Positions 1 to 56,079 of a stretch of 64,000 bases of DNA are shown one piece after another. Source of the stretch: Hippasteria phrygiana (lineage: Eukaryota; Echinodermata; Asteroidea; Valvatida; Goniasteridae); contig JAZGUH010000362.1 of NCBI GenBank assembly GCA_037893225.1, positions 1 through 64,000 on the forward strand. Direction: 5' to 3'. Position 1 is the stretch's first letter. Each line of letters starts with the position of its first letter. The position numbers were made by a program, and so were the translations under genes. A model generated the notes under the pieces. That model worked only from the letters and a program-made list of their open reading frames with translations, was not told where the DNA came from and did not search any database.

Positions 1-426
1 GGTTCACGTCAGCTGTGCAACGGGGGAGAACGGCTCTCTGCCCTCGCCGAGCTGGCCCCAGCGCGCGCGCGGCGCGGCTGCGGCCTGGCGATAAAGGGAG
101 AAATGTCACTATATGGTTGTTTATAGTGTCAGTCCGCCGTTTGTATAATCAAAAGCTAATTAATTTGAACATGAGATCCTTGTTGGGTACGGGCGCTGAA
201 ATTGTGCATATTCAGGGCCATGTGGGATGGAAAGCGAGTGTGTATCCGGGTGTGTGTCGAATGTGTGCAAACCCTTCGTTGGCCTTCCTTTACAGAAGGA
301 AAATTGAACAATAGGAAAATGTACATCCTTTTTGGAAGTAGTCCTTTTATTGCCAAAATTAGATTGTCCTTTGTGGCCAAAACTCGAAGAAAATAGGCGG
401 GTGCATATGCACCCTAAGGTACATAT
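1..426. other. Window start, no supported feature
   Basis: GC-rich first 90 bp, then AT-rich sequence. Overlapping short frames on both strands have no recognisable domain. Confidence 0.5.
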
Positions 427-640
427 TTTCTCCTTTTTGTTACAGATTTCCCCGACTAATTTCAGCAAAATTTTCATGAACATGCACTTAGATTCACGTT
501 TTTTTTCTAATTCATTCAAACTATTTTTTTTTTCGTCAATATTACGGCATTCAATTACGTTTTTGTTCGCTTTTTAGCATTTAAAACAATATTTTCATCA
601 CCCTGAAGTTGAATTTCCACTTTTCTTGACAACGACAGCA
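427..640 (+). repeat. AT-rich CCGGCCAATTT family, short copy
   Basis: TTCCCCGACTAATTTCAGCA start, then GGCATTCAATTACGTTTTTG and GAAGTTGAATTTCCACTTTT, in the same order as 8335-8560. Confidence 0.5.
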
Positions 641-762
641 AACCTGGTGCTATAATTTCACAGGATGATTGAGACTACTGTTAACTTACAGTCTAGTAAG
701 GTATTTCGTAATAATTCAGTAAAATAATTTGGAGAATTACTAATCGTGTACACTACCTTTAA
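610..762 (+). mobile_element. TTAAAGGTA-family repeat, 3' fragment
   Basis: GGTATTTCGTAATAATTCAG through CGTGTACACTACCTTTAA, the terminal end of the family. Abuts SINE copy 1. Confidence 0.6.
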
Positions 763-763
763 G

Positions 764-1005
764 TCAGGAGTCAGGTTGGCGCAGTGGTTACTGTCCCCGC
801 CTTTCACCGCTGTGGCCCGGGTTCGATCCCTGCCTTGGTCCATATGTGGGGATTGGGTTTTCAGTCCCTACCTGATTTTTCCCAGAATATTCTTGTGGGG
901 GTTTTCCTCCCACCTCTGAAACTGTAACTTCTTCTCTGTTTCAGGCTACAGTGCCTATGGCACTTTTGAGGAATCCTTGGAATTAAATACAAAATTACAA
1001 ATAAG
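764..1005 (+). mobile_element. tRNA-derived SINE, family A, copy 1
   Basis: The head has tRNA-like boxes (TTGGCGCAGTGGTTA and GGGTTCGATCC). The body contains TGGGTTTTCAGTCCCTACC, GGGGGTTTTCCTCCCACCTC and, near the 3' end, TTTTGAGGAATC. The tail is A/T-rich (AATTAAATACAAAATTACAA). The same body motifs recur in reverse at 7736-7975 and 56755-57050. Confidence 0.7.
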
Positions 1006-1074
1006 TCACTTATTTTAAACTAATTCTTAATTAGAATTCTCCCAAGTTGTGTTGTTATCCCATCATAATGTTTA

Positions 1075-1910
1075 AGTCTATTTCAAAGTCAACTTTGAAA
1101 ACAAATGTAAATCAAAATGGCCCATCAATATGAAATTAATACACATTTTATTGTAGCCTAGTAATTCTTTTTAATTGTCATTATAATATATTCTATATTT
1201 GTGTTCATGTTCGGACCATGCCAAATTGAAAGGTAACAAAGGTTTGTGGAAACAAAGGCCTATCGGTAAGAAGCCACCGTTATAACATGAAAACGATTCC
1301 CTTTGCCTTTTTCACAGGCATTTTTCCCATGTATGCATCTTGCCTCTGCATGTCAACATTAATCTTCTCTATTGACTACGCGCCGCCATCTTTATGTTCA
1401 AAATCGACTTGACACAGAGATATCTAACAAAAACCAATGTAGAAATGAATTCACCTCGAAATGTCAGTTTTATAATAGGCAAACACAAATCAGAATACAA
1501 TATGCCACGGAAACGTATTTGATTCCCGAGCAACCTCTGGCAAGTGGTTTCGATAAAATTGAATAAACTAAATTTGAATTTGAATGATTTTATTTGCTCT
1601 TTGAGAAAGAACTTGCTTAAGTTCGAAACGTTAGGCCAGCTATTTTTTCTATTTTATTTGTTGATCGAATGCTCAAGTTTGAAAACGAATGACTGTTTTC
1701 GACGATTGAATGCTGATGTGAAAGGTGTACCGTATTCATTTTCAAACAAAATTATATTGAACCATTTTTTGTCAAAATTGGCCGGGAAACCTATATGTAT
1801 TTTAAAAACATATGATCTTTTCGGCAATCGGCCTAAAATTGGAAGTCCAGTTAGGAGCATCCAAGACCCTGTGCACATGCGCGCTGAATGAATTGAACCC
1901 CAAATCTTAA
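1075..1910 (-). repeat. AT-rich CCGGCCAATTT family, long copy
   Basis: About 720 bp aligns in order with 11275-12000, e.g. GAAACGTATTTG / GAAACGAATTTG, CTTCTCTATTGACTACG / CTTCTCTATTGACCACG, GAGCAACCTCTGGCA / GAGGAACCTCTGGCA. It ends AATTGGCCGGGAAACCTAT near 1790. A ~55-bp insertion at 1598-1650 (GAAACGTTAGGCCAGC) belongs to another repeat also seen at 27575-27660. Confidence 0.7.
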
Positions 1911-2110
1911 GATAGACTGTGAGTTGGAGTGCAGCAGGGTCATGGTGCTTGTGTCCTTGAGCAAGACACTTTGCCACAAATGTTTTCTCTCCATTGGTGG
2001 TGGTGGTGGTGGCTTGGCTATGGTTTGACTAGCCTAATAGAGTGCTTATAAAACAGTTGGGGGCTGTGGACCTCCCATGTTTCGGGAATGATTGATGGTT
2101 TCGCCTCGCG
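1910..2110 (+). mobile_element. SINE-like repeat, family B, copy 1
   Basis: Carries the hallmark GTGTCCTTGAGCAAGACACT followed by TTGCCACAAATG and CTCCATTGGTGG. The same core, with a tRNA-like B box upstream and a CTCCTGGGTGG segment downstream, is in the copies at 15296 and 16257. It includes a short (GGT)n run at 1996-2011. The tRNA-like head is not clear here. Confidence 0.5.
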
Positions 2111-2687
2111 CAACGAACATAAACCAATATTTGCCCTCTTGCTTTGAACGAACGGCTAGCACTGTGTGCAAAGCCACTTTCGACGTGTATCAACCTAACC
2201 AATAAATTGAACACTTTGTGTGACCAAGCAGAAATATCATATTAATCGGGGTGTTGTGTGTGTGTGTGTCCCCGCACCCCCAACGAAAAATCGTTTGATT
2301 GCGTTTAATTATAAGGTGTCAGTTGGTCGATATGTTTGATTTTTGTTTCTCTTGTTCAGTTTTCCCCTGTTTAAATACACACATCGTACCTGATATATTG
2401 TCGCTCGTTTTTACAAGCTGGCTTTATCCGTGCTATATTGATTGGTACATGACGCCGTCAATTTAACAAATTATTGCAGTTTTAGAAAACATATTTACGG
2501 AGGGGTTTTGTGACACTGGACACACGCATGCATGCTGTCTGCGCGCTGGGAAGTTGCTTGTGACAGGCAACGTGAGTTTTGTTATCATGGTCTATCTAAT
2601 ATTAAATTATAAGCTGTGTTGTGGGTTTGTCGCCGAAGGCTAGTCTAGAACGGAACGGAATAACGAATAAGCTGCAGGGGGCGGGGA

Positions 2688-2885
2688 CAGTGGCGTGACT
2701 GGGTGAAATTTGGGGTGGGGGAAACCCGAGGGTGCACACATTTTTTTTCAAGGGGGCACTGAAAGTAAATGAACTGCGGCTTTTATATATATTTTTTCAT
2801 TTTAAGATTTCAAATGGGGTGGGGTGGGTACACGGATGTTAGCTGGGGGAACGTTTTCCCCGTTCTCCCTGTAGTTACGCCACTG
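2688..2885. mobile_element. hAT-type MITE, older copy
   Basis: Ends CAGTGGCGTGACTGGG and TGTAGTTACGCCACTG; flanks GGCGGGGA and GACAGGGA match at 6 of 8 bases. The interior (GGGTGCACACAT, AAGGGGGCACTGAAAGTAAA, AGATTTCAAATGGGG) is shared with 48753-49019. Confidence 0.7.
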
Positions 2886-3091
2886 GACAGGGAGAGGTGA
2901 GGCGGAAGTCACAGTATATAGAACGACGGACGGTATTAACACGTGTATTTTGTTGGTTTTTGTATCCGTCACTGTCTACTGGAAAGTTACTCGGGGCATT
3001 GCATGCATGTCTTCTTGGGGGCCAAACTGGGGGCTGTATAAAGGGTGTCAGTCTCCCGATTTCACGATCACTTTTTTAGCACTTTTTATGT

Positions 3092-3200
3092 AAACGTCTT
3101 GGTACCAAACACTGACTAGTCTAGCGACGGACTCTATTCAGTCTGTCTTTCTATAGCAATGTGAATGATACGTTGGGGAAGTTGAGGTCACAATGCTTCA
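3092..3200 (+). repeat. GTCTTGGTACCAAACAC repeat, copy 1 of 4
   Basis: ACGTCTTGGTACCAAACACT, then TCTAGCGACGGACTC and GCAATGTGAATGATA. Related copies begin near 43365, 43888 and 50036. Confidence 0.55.
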
Positions 3201-3486
3201 CTATTACTTTGGCCATCGATGTGTTATATTTAATAGAAGTTGGCAACAGAAATGCCTCCTTTTCATTCACAAGACCACATAGGCCTAATTGTAATTCCCC
3301 AGCTCATCCCAGTTAGAAAACAAAATAATGTTATAAAACAGGTTGTAGGTGCGGTGTCCCAAAAAGTATGTACAGACGAATCAGATATTCTTTGTTATTG
3401 GCCTGTACGTATGGGACATAGGCGGCCATTTTTTTTTGGGGGGGGGGGGGGGGGGGGGCTTCCAGATACCAATCTTTTGTCAACCC

Positions 3487-3946
3487 CCAAGCTCGTGTGA
3501 CTGAATACGTCGCTGCTTGCAGTTATACAGATCATATATGGCCCCCCTTCATGGCTGCATTCGTCCTCTCCATAAAAGCTTGGTCGGTTTCGGGAGACTT
3601 ACACACTCTATACAGGTCGTCTGAACAGGAACCCGACCAAGCTTTTATGGAGAGGTTGAACGGCAGCCATGATACACCGGCACCGTACGCTATGATTTGT
3701 ATGACTTGCAAGCGTTGAATATCGCTTGCAAGTCATACAAATTGTATATGGCCCCCCTTCATGGCTGTATTCGTCCTCTCCATAAAAGCTTGGTCGGTTT
3801 CGGGAGACTTACACACTCTATACAGGTCGTCTGAACAGGAACCCGACCAAGCTTTTATGGAGAGGTTGAACGGCAGCCATGATACACCGGCACCGTACGC
3901 TATGATTTGCATGACTTGCAAACGTTATTCAGTCACCCAGGCTTGG
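3487..3946. mobile_element. Foldback element with two ~210-bp tandem units
   Basis: Ends CCAAGCTCGTGTGACTGAAT and ATTCAGTCACCCAGGCTTGG are inverted repeats. Inside are two nearly identical ~210-bp units, each itself a hairpin (CATAAAAGCTTGGTCGG ... CCGACCAAGCTTTTATG), joined by a small palindrome around 3700-3745. Open frames here are not genes: they are mirrored by the palindrome. Confidence 0.8.
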
Positions 3947-3949
3947 AGT

Positions 3950-5600
3950 TGACAAAAAGATGGTATGTAGACTGAAGTACCCTAGCCAATGGCCGTCCGG
4001 CAGGGGGACCAGTACAGCTCAGACCAATAACAAAGAAGGTCGGAATCGTCTGAGCTCGCAAAATCTCAATGAGGTCAATTGCAGGCTCCATTTTCTGCCT
4101 AATTTTAATCAAATTAAATAGTCTCCGTGAACCATGCAGCTTGTTCAGACAAGCATTGAAGCTACCGTTTTTTCTTTGTGATAGTCATCATAGACCATTT
4201 GTGGCACCGGCAAGCGAAATCGGACATAAGTTGGAAATTTTGAAAATTGAGGTTTCATTCCATATAATATAATATGTATAATAATATGTTATAGTATAAT
4301 TATAATGTAAGCTTTGTAATGGTGACAAATTACTGTTATACGATATTTTGGTTTTTGATTAGAGCCGTAAATTTAGCATTGAGAATGGAAAATAATACGT
4401 TACACGATTTTTTCGGAAGTAGGCCTACGCCAGACTAAAATGTCAAATTGTACACATTTAATGGTCTCAACACAAAAGCAAACCAGGTATTTTAAACCGA
4501 TGGTGTTCGGCTAACTGCAGTTTTATCGCAAGGGGAAATGTATGCCCTATTATGGTTGACAAGTTGAAGCTATAGGCCTAGAGATGAGGTTTGCAATCAT
4601 GCATTTTGGTAGCAATGCAGTTGTGGTATTTTAAGACAGCGTATCACCTCCATCCAGCACCGTGAGATTTTAATTGAGTAGTTTGTTTGAATCGGGCCCC
4701 CAAATCGGCCCTGTTTGGCCATGCAGCGAATGGATAAGCACTACTTTGTTTGTGGAGGGGAAAAGCACCCAAAAGTTATCGGTTACCCTTATAAAATGAA
4801 ACGAATGTACACAATGATAATCCACGCTTTATGTTGGGTATTTGCCATTGAACTATGCAACTCATTTACGATAACCTGTAGAACTTTTCAGAGATGTGCA
4901 CCAATATCAGAGACAGTGGTGTTCTTTTTTAAACTTGGACTCAGCTCATCTTGACACAAACGTGGGCAGTTCATTCACTCCATCTAGCGGTCGGTCGCCT
5001 TTGGTGTTTCACCGTAATTCACCGTCGCACGTCCTCCTCAAAATTGCCCCAATCCGTTAGCAAACACAGCTAATTAGTAATAGGCCCCGTCAGAACAAGA
5101 GGAGAAAGAAAGCTCGTTAACCGGGCAATCAGCGAACAATAAAGCTGAGTTACCGCCACACACGAGAGATAATATCCGCCATCAGCAAACAGACAGCCGC
5201 ACATACAGGATGCTACCACACGAAGATCGCTGAACAAAAGGCGCCAATTCGCGCCAATTAAAATGTTAATCTACAGCAAATCCTTATGAAGGGCCAGGGG
5301 ACAATACAAGACAATGGCTGTACAACAACAGATCAAGTAGGCCTATTTTATCAAGAGGAGATGGCCGTGTGTAGCAATGAACCGAGTTGGTTTGGCGACG
5401 ACTTGGCACAATCAAAGGATTTTTGTATGGTCTTAAAACGGAAAGAAAAAAATATGGGGAAGGACGGGGCTATTTTGTGAGTAAATTTGAACAACAACAC
5501 CAATACGTGTGTAGATCCGCCGCCCGCTGCCTGGCTGTCACGATAACATTCACAGCGCACGTAGGAAACTCATCACAAATTAAATCAGGAGGGAACGTGT
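3950..5600. other. 5' flank of PRDM14, nothing recognised
   Basis: Mixed-composition sequence without clear repeats or domains. Possible cis-regulatory space; nothing specific can be shown. Confidence 0.4.
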
Positions 5601-5639
5601 AGAATTAGAAAATAATATCCTCCACGACTACGCTGTCTG

Positions 5640-5870
5640 CCGCTCGCTCGGAGCGCGCACGTCAATTCCGACCAATCATGGCCGCGGAAAACACTTTCCC
5701 TCGCGCCGCAGCCAATCGCGTCCTCTCGAACTTCGCAAGGGGGCGCGGCCGAATATGCAAATCGAAACCTGTAATCACCTGTTGCGCGCAGCTTTTCGAC
5801 TGATTTAGAATACAAGGGTGTGTGTTGTTTTTTAAAGCTCGTGTTTTTATCTCGGTCCTGAACATAAACA
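5640..5870 (+). promoter_or_regulatory. Putative PRDM14 promoter: CCAAT boxes and octamer
   Basis: This short GC-rich stretch stands out from AT-rich surroundings and lies 150-390 bp upstream of the PRDM14 ATG. It holds two CCAAT boxes (5672-5676 and 5712-5716, both in CCAATC context) and a perfect octamer ATGCAAAT at 5755-5762, the POU-factor consensus. No clear TATA box is seen. The transcription start is not defined by sequence alone. Confidence 0.5.
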
Positions 5871-5872
5871 CT

Positions 5873-5902
5873 ATGCCGGATAGGATACCCCAAAAGGAGT
5901 GA
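5873..5902 (+). promoter_or_regulatory. Short upstream ORF in PRDM14 5' leader
   Basis: ATG followed by eight codons and TGA (MPDRIPQKE), 122 nt before the main ATG. If the transcript starts in the CCAAT/octamer stretch, ribosomes would meet this uORF first. Whether it is used is inference. Confidence 0.3.
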
Positions 5903-6024
5903 GGACTCTTGAAAAAGGACCATACTATTTGGAAGAGCTGCTTAGGCTACGAAAAAGGAGCACATTTTTGTCCACTGGCTGAATGTTGACAGGAAACAAC
6001 AGTTGCATTTTCCCAGGAGGAAAA

Positions 6025-52145
<46,121 letters not shown>

Positions 52146-52450
52146 CTGTCGAGAGCCTTCTCCAAACAGCCACCGGCGTTTGTTTTTCTTTCTTCGGTTG
52201 GAATACAGCAGGAGGCCTATGAAAACACTGCCCTGTAAACTGTGGGCAATTTCGAGAATGGTCTATGTTATTGGAGAGGCAAGACAAAGTCATTTTTAGG
52301 TCGAGGAAAACACATTATGCGGCGTTGTGTTTATCTTAACCTTTGAACACAAGGAGTGAGGCAGAGAGTAAATTCAATCATTGGTTTAACCGTGGGGACA
52401 TTACATTGCCCCTGCGCAGTAACATTTAAGCGTGAACGGGAGCTTAGACC

Positions 52451-52553
52451 GTGTCCGAAATGGGCGTCTATAGAGCTACAGCTACGGCTACGTCACGCGT
52501 AGTTGTAATGGACGAACACCTAGACAATAGCCCTAGACAAGCGATTCGGACGC
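52451..52553. mobile_element. Small palindromic MITE, GTCCGAAT/GGCTACGG family
   Basis: Ends GTGTCCGAAATGGGC and GCGATTCGGACG with ACAGCTACGGCTACG inside. In the presumed PRDM14 3'UTR or flank, 305 bp past the stop. Confidence 0.5.
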
Positions 52554-53145
52554 AGCCTTAGGGGTGCACTACACTAATTCATGTCCGAATTTATGCGCCA
52601 GCTAATCAACATAAAATGTATACCCACAACTTTTTTGAAAAAGGAGAATTTGTGCCTCCAAAAATTGTGGGATTGTGTAAACATAGCCCAGCATCAACTC
52701 CCTGGTTTCTGGGCTTCCATCTGTGTGCAGACTTGATAAAATTACTGTTGAAAAATGGGTCCTATTTGCCCGAGAAAGTGGAGGGATGCCATGTTAAAAA
52801 TGGCTGTTGATCGGCTTGGGAAATAGGACTTTTTTGGAGGTGGGTTTGTTTTGTGTCAATAATTAAAAATGTAATTGGTTAACCCCCCAAAAATAGAAAA
52901 GAAATGGACAGACAAAAGATCAGACAATAAGTGGCATTTGTTTGTGTAGACCCCAGTGATGCTGGGGTACAGGTTATTGGGCCCTGAACTTTGTTGATTT
53001 TACACTGTTGTCAATGGAGCTGGAATTAGTGTGGTGCACCCTTAGATCAAAGTATTGGGTCACTGGTCCCCTCTTCACTGGTCACCGTTAGTCCACGAAG
53101 ATGTTGCTGTCGATAACCAGCGCCGTGCACCAAAGGTTGGTTCTT

Positions 53146-53373
53146 GGGGCCAATTCTATGGAGGCTGCCAAGCAAAAAATGTTGCTGAGCATGAAAAGTC
53201 GTCTTTGGTAAAAACGTGATTCCCAACGAACTTTTCATGTGATGTATATTGCTGGTGACTGGTATCCGGCTGTTGTTTGATGCATTTTTGGCAGATACCC
53301 CCCCCCCCCCCCAAACCAATTTGTTTTCTATGCATTTTTGTGTGTGCTTAGCAGCGCCATAAATTGAACCCAG
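53146..53373. mobile_element. Palindromic MITE, GGGCCAATTTCAT family, diverged
   Basis: Starts GGGGCCAATTCTATGGAG, ends CATAAATTGAACCCA, with GCTGGTGACTGGTATCCGGC in the middle and a C run at about 53298-53312 in the right arm. Downstream of PRDM14. Confidence 0.65.
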
Positions 53374-54584
53374 ATGGTCGACTAGGCGTGGCCGACTAGT
53401 CAGGGTACGGGTCCGGGTAGGTTGGTCCAACATTTGACAGCAATAGTGGCTTATAGTTCTCGGTCGAGCTTGCTCGTTGGTGCTGAATGAACAGTCCGGT
53501 GTAGCGTGAATTTCAGTCGCTATGAAATACGAACCCACTGCACGTGCCTAACCGAAGATAATTAGGAGAGTGGCCGGTCACGTGAGAGGGTTTAACCAAT
53601 AATATGGAAAAGGAGTCAAATTTTCACAGGAGTCGGATATTCATATGAAACTTCATTTTGAAATGAAGAAAGACGCCCTCACGAGGCGATATTACAATTT
53701 AAAAAAATAAAAAAAGACCCGAGTGATTGTGACTGGGCAGGTTTCTCCGGGAAAGCAAAATCGATTTTCGAAGTCACTGGCCAACCCTAATCACCATATG
53801 TCCTATGAGCAAAAATGCAAATGAAGTAGATGTGATTTCAGCTAACAAAGCAACTTGGTATTTCCGACTTGTAAACAAGCATAGGCCTAAATGGCTGTAT
53901 AGTGTTTTCAATATTTATAATATAATAATACTTTATTCAGGCAATTCACAAAAAATACACAATCACACAATTAATAAGTAAAATAAGTAATATAGGACAA
54001 GGAATTGCACAGAAAACGAAAAAATTACACAGAAAATATAACGCGATAAAGAAAAAAACGCACTACAAAAACGTACAACAAAACGCACTACAAACCAAAA
54101 CAAAAACGCACAACAAACCATGAAAAACCAGCAGATAAACGCAAACAACGAAAACACAAGGAAACAGGAGACAACCGGACAAACAGAAGACCAAGAAGCA
54201 ACGGACGGAACAAAAATCTGGGCTGCCTAGGAGAAAGACAAAAGTAAAATAGAACACCATCACCAATGTTTGGTTTTAAAACGGTAAACAAAAATCAGAA
54301 TCCATTTGTTTTCACAGTTTTTGTGCGAAATTGGCCAATCGAAACTGATTACATCTATAATTCTGACGTTTTAAATTTTAAACCGAATTGTGGTGTATAT
54401 CCATCCCGTAAAGTTATTGTGTAGAACTGTATTGTAAAGGTGCTGTAAATACGTGTACATGTACCGTCTAACCGTACCGTACCGAATCAATCTTGTAAAT
54501 ATCGGTGTAAAAAAACTTATTTATTGACATGAGTATTCAGTATAGGCCTATGTAAATTTTGTTGAATTTGGCATCAGCGTATAC

Positions 54585-54590
54585 AATAAA
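54585..54590 (+). terminator. Candidate poly(A) signal for PRDM14
   Basis: AATAAA in an AT-rich, GT-rich-downstream context (TTGGTGTGAATGTGTG follows), about 2.4 kb after the PRDM14 stop. I saw no canonical AATAAA nearer the stop on this strand outside A-rich runs. The 3'UTR length is therefore a guess. Confidence 0.2.
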
Positions 54591-54920
54591 GGTTAAACTT
54601 GGTGTGAATGTGTGTACATGTACTGTATATACGTTCGAGGACAAGAGGAGAAAGAAAATACAAAGGAATCTTTCTTGTCCTCGGGAATCGGTCTTTTGTT
54701 TAAATCGGTCCTCGGACGTACGTGCTTAGTCTATGGGGTTGTGTTATATTAAAAGAACAAGAGGAAACACAAAGCGTTGTCCTCGGAAGTATTAAGAAGT
54801 ATGTGTTCAAGGTGTGTCATTCGTCAGAGGGCTATGTATTCCAAGAAAGAAGAAACCGCCACAGGAGATCCACACTCAAGGAATTCATAAACCGTTCACT
54901 ATTAATTTGCTTAGACAGAA

Positions 54921-55236
54921 CACTGTAAAAACCAACGGCTAACACTTCAACACGTTAATATTAATACTTTACACGTAAATGTATAGGAGGCGTTGTACGC
55001 GATTAATACTAAAACACGTTTAAATAGGCGTTGGTTGTTAATGATTATTAACATTCTAAAGTGTTAATATCTACCTAAATTAACACCTCAAGCGTTGATA
55101 ATCATCAAAACCAACGCCAGTTCAAACGTGTTTTAGTGTTAATCACGTGCAACGCCTCCTATACCTTTACGTGTAAAGTATTAATATTAACGCGTTGAAG
55201 TGTTCAAAAAGTGTAAGCCGTTGGTTTTTTACAGTG
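54921..55236. mobile_element. Palindromic MITE, CACTGTAAAAACC ends
   Basis: Ends CACTGTAAAAACCAACGGCT and AGCCGTTGGTTTTTTACAGTG-type inverted arms of about 130 bp; the flanking bases show no clear TA duplication. Lies between PRDM14 and the sulfotransferase-like gene. Confidence 0.75.
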
Positions 55237-55861
55237 AAGAGATCAGAGGATATGGCTGTGGATGTGGCTACTACTTGTCAGTAAAAAATTGAATATCTTG
55301 GCTGGATTATTGATTAATGCATTATATCACCCAATTTGCCCCCCCCCCCCCCTTAATGACATGTATGCAAAAGCATGAGTAAAGCTTTCCACTTTAGAAC
55401 GAGACTGAGTGAAACTGAACGTAAATTGAACTTGAATTCAAACCGAACGTGTCATTGAACACGTAAAACTTCGCTTCAATGCATACATGAAGGCAAACAA
55501 AACTGCAGAATCGAAAGAGTTGTTTTTGCAACCATATTCATTTTGTACAATTTGGAAAAGTGATAATTTACTAAAACAATGCTCTATACTTTTCTCTTCA
55601 ATTAGAGACCACGCAACCGTGAAATTTGTATGACTCAATGCATGTACTAGGACCGTCACGGCTTTTCCCATGTTACTATAAATTTGCAGCTCATTTCTAA
55701 CAATTCTAGGGAGTAACCTCGATATTTCGGGTTTGTGTTGATGAATTTCCATATTCATGACCAAAGCCTGATGTCATCAACAGTATCTCCATAGTTTTGT
55801 GTACAATTTTTCCAACATTCCCTTGGAGTGGGTCCCAGGTCTGACCTGTCTTTCATGTTAA

Positions 55862-56073
55862 AACCCCTTGGGCACGGTATTTTACGGGAGACGTCGGGGT
55901 GTCGCGGCGGTTCTGGCAGCCAAGCGAACCGCTACGGTGTGTTTGTGCAGTCAAGCATGACACACACAATAATCCAACAATAGACTGAAACTGCACAAAC
56001 GGCGGCAAATGACGTCATCCGGCCTGGTGGCACTTTTTGTAGACGCCATATGGCGTCATCCGTACGCAAGTGG
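55862..56073. mobile_element. piggyBac-like MITE at TTAA, copy 2 (inverted)
   Basis: Reverse-complement relative of 49164-49378 (shared TTTTACGGGAGACGTCGGGG and GCAGCCAAGCGAACCGCTAC), flanked by TTAA at 55858-55861 and 56074-56077. Confidence 0.7.
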
Positions 56074-56079
56074 TTAAAA

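Noticed and set aside
53963..54291. Phe/Val/Cys-rich frames on the minus strand
   Set aside because: Translations of an A-rich, AAAACGCA-type low-complexity stretch.
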